DNA from: Tomocerus qinae
Lineage: Eukaryota > Arthropoda > Collembola > Entomobryomorpha > Tomoceridae
DNA length: 64,000 nt
Direction: 5' to 3'
Assembly (NCBI GenBank): GCA_020055645.1
Contig: CM034546.1
Location: forward strand, 117,416,375 to 117,480,374
Shown here: positions 62,976-64,000 of the stretch, in pieces
Layout of the letters: each line of letters starts with the position of its first letter
Position numbering within the stretch: the first letter of the stretch is position 1
Notes under the pieces: model-generated
The model's database searches: none
Told to the model about the DNA's origin: nothing
The model's input: the letters and a program-made list of their open reading frames with translations, nothing else
Program-made: the position numbers and the translations under genes

Positions 62976-64000
62976 TTCGAGATTTTAAACGTTATTTTAT
63001 ACTACGCTGTAAATATTTAGAGCTGTTACGATATCCATTTTTATAACTTTTGCAACTCATATGATTATGAACTAACTAGAAACATATTTATTTATTGCCC
63101 AGTGAATTATTCAAAATCATACGTGCAGGTGGAGATAAAATAACTCTCCGCTTTCATGATTTGAAATGACAGAAATTAACAAGGGGCAATAGACTAGATA
63201 TGCAAAAGTTATTTTTCTACTGAATTACTATTCATTTCACTAGCAAAAAATGATTGCAATATGGAATGGTGTTTCAGCGCTTCCATTTACATACGTATAC
63301 ATAATACATTGTGTCTGTCAAATAAACTTTTACTTAGAAACAGAGTGGAGACATTTCAAAGTTCATGTCATTTTAGTCATAATTAATTTAGCAATCTCTT
63401 CTTGGGATCCTTTCACGGAACATTAAATCTTGTTACGAGGAGCTGCAAGTCAGAAGTACCTTATTCATTTGCAGATGCGATTATTTTTTCTTAGTACTCA
63501 ACACACTCTGCACTTGAAGATTCAAGACGTATACATTAACCATGTATTTACATAATTCCTGCAGTATAAATATTCTACATATAGTAGAGTGCAATTGAGT
63601 TACGTCCTTTCATTTGAGTCTACTACTGATATCACCTTCTGTTTAATAACACTGTTGCTAGTAAAAACAATGGATTGATGTAATTAATGGCTATGTAAAA
63701 TTATCATGAGTGTTATCATCTACTAGTTATTGCGCAACAGTGACACAACTACTAAAGTGCTACTTATTTTGTAATATTATATGCAATCAATAAAACTATT
63801 GTGACAAAATAGAATCAATAAACTCCCAGTTCATTGTTAATAAAAATAGTTATGCATCATTACGTAATGATTTAATTTGGTATTAAAAAATAGCAAAAGT
63901 ATGTCCTGTACGTTGGTTTAGAATAAGGAAAATGATTTAAAAGTGATTTAGGCTGTTATGATGATATGGAAAAGAATGAATATTTATCAGAGCGATATTG
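62976..64000. other. 3' flank, no gene seen
   Basis: AT-rich to the window end. AATAAA at 63321-63326 is the only landmark. Confidence 0.5.

Noticed and set aside
1-64000. tRNA or rRNA genes
   Set aside because: I saw no cloverleaf-like sequence with A and B boxes or rRNA blocks by eye; a tRNAscan run would be decisive.

Overview
This is eukaryotic nuclear DNA, almost certainly from an arthropod and most likely an insect. The non-coding DNA is AT-rich, introns are mostly short GT-AG introns of about 50-200 bp, and the recognisable host genes belong to insect-typical families: a pickpocket-type DEG/ENaC channel, an SLC6 nutrient amino-acid transporter and a CUB/LDLa membrane protein. TATA plus TCAGT-like initiators fit arthropod core promoters. 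I cannot name the species.

Layout. 1-19020: 3' part of a plus-strand CUB/CUB/LDLa transmembrane gene of SOL-1/Neto type; three exons are visible, separated by 6.5 and 10.9 kb introns. Its second intron holds a 6.3 kb LTR element (7956-14242) without recognisable gag or pol. In antisense, that element carries a complete five-exon zinc-finger gene with its own promoter and poly(A) signal. 19021-28419: about 9.4 kb with no gene I can support. 28420-31091: two adjacent plus-strand, two-exon genes for small secreted or membrane proteins. The second is interrupted one codon before its apparent original stop by a 9.2 kb Ty3/Gypsy element (31043-40289, minus strand, LTRs identical by eye). 40905-44252: complete 13-exon pickpocket-like channel gene, minus strand. 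45725-46078: small secreted-protein gene. 48628-55509: Bel-Pao element with gag, pol and 729 bp LTRs. 56215-59453: complete 13-exon SLC6 amino-acid transporter gene. 60505-61018 and 62677-62975: two more small two-exon membrane-protein genes. The rest is AT-rich intergenic DNA.

The host genes do not form one pathway. The two largest complete ones are membrane transport or channel proteins, and the partial one resembles receptor-accessory proteins. The five small genes share a layout (two exons; in four of them a phase-2 intron after a signal-like first exon; three have one membrane span with a short basic/Cys tail), but I see no clear sequence homology among them. Three LTR elements, each with matching target-site duplications and closely similar LTRs, account for about 22 kb and show recent retrotransposition. 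The most unusual object is the LTR element in the first gene's intron: it looks like a non-autonomous retroelement that moves an intron-bearing gene as antisense cargo. All exon joins come from reading splice signals and frame continuity by eye; no database search was possible.
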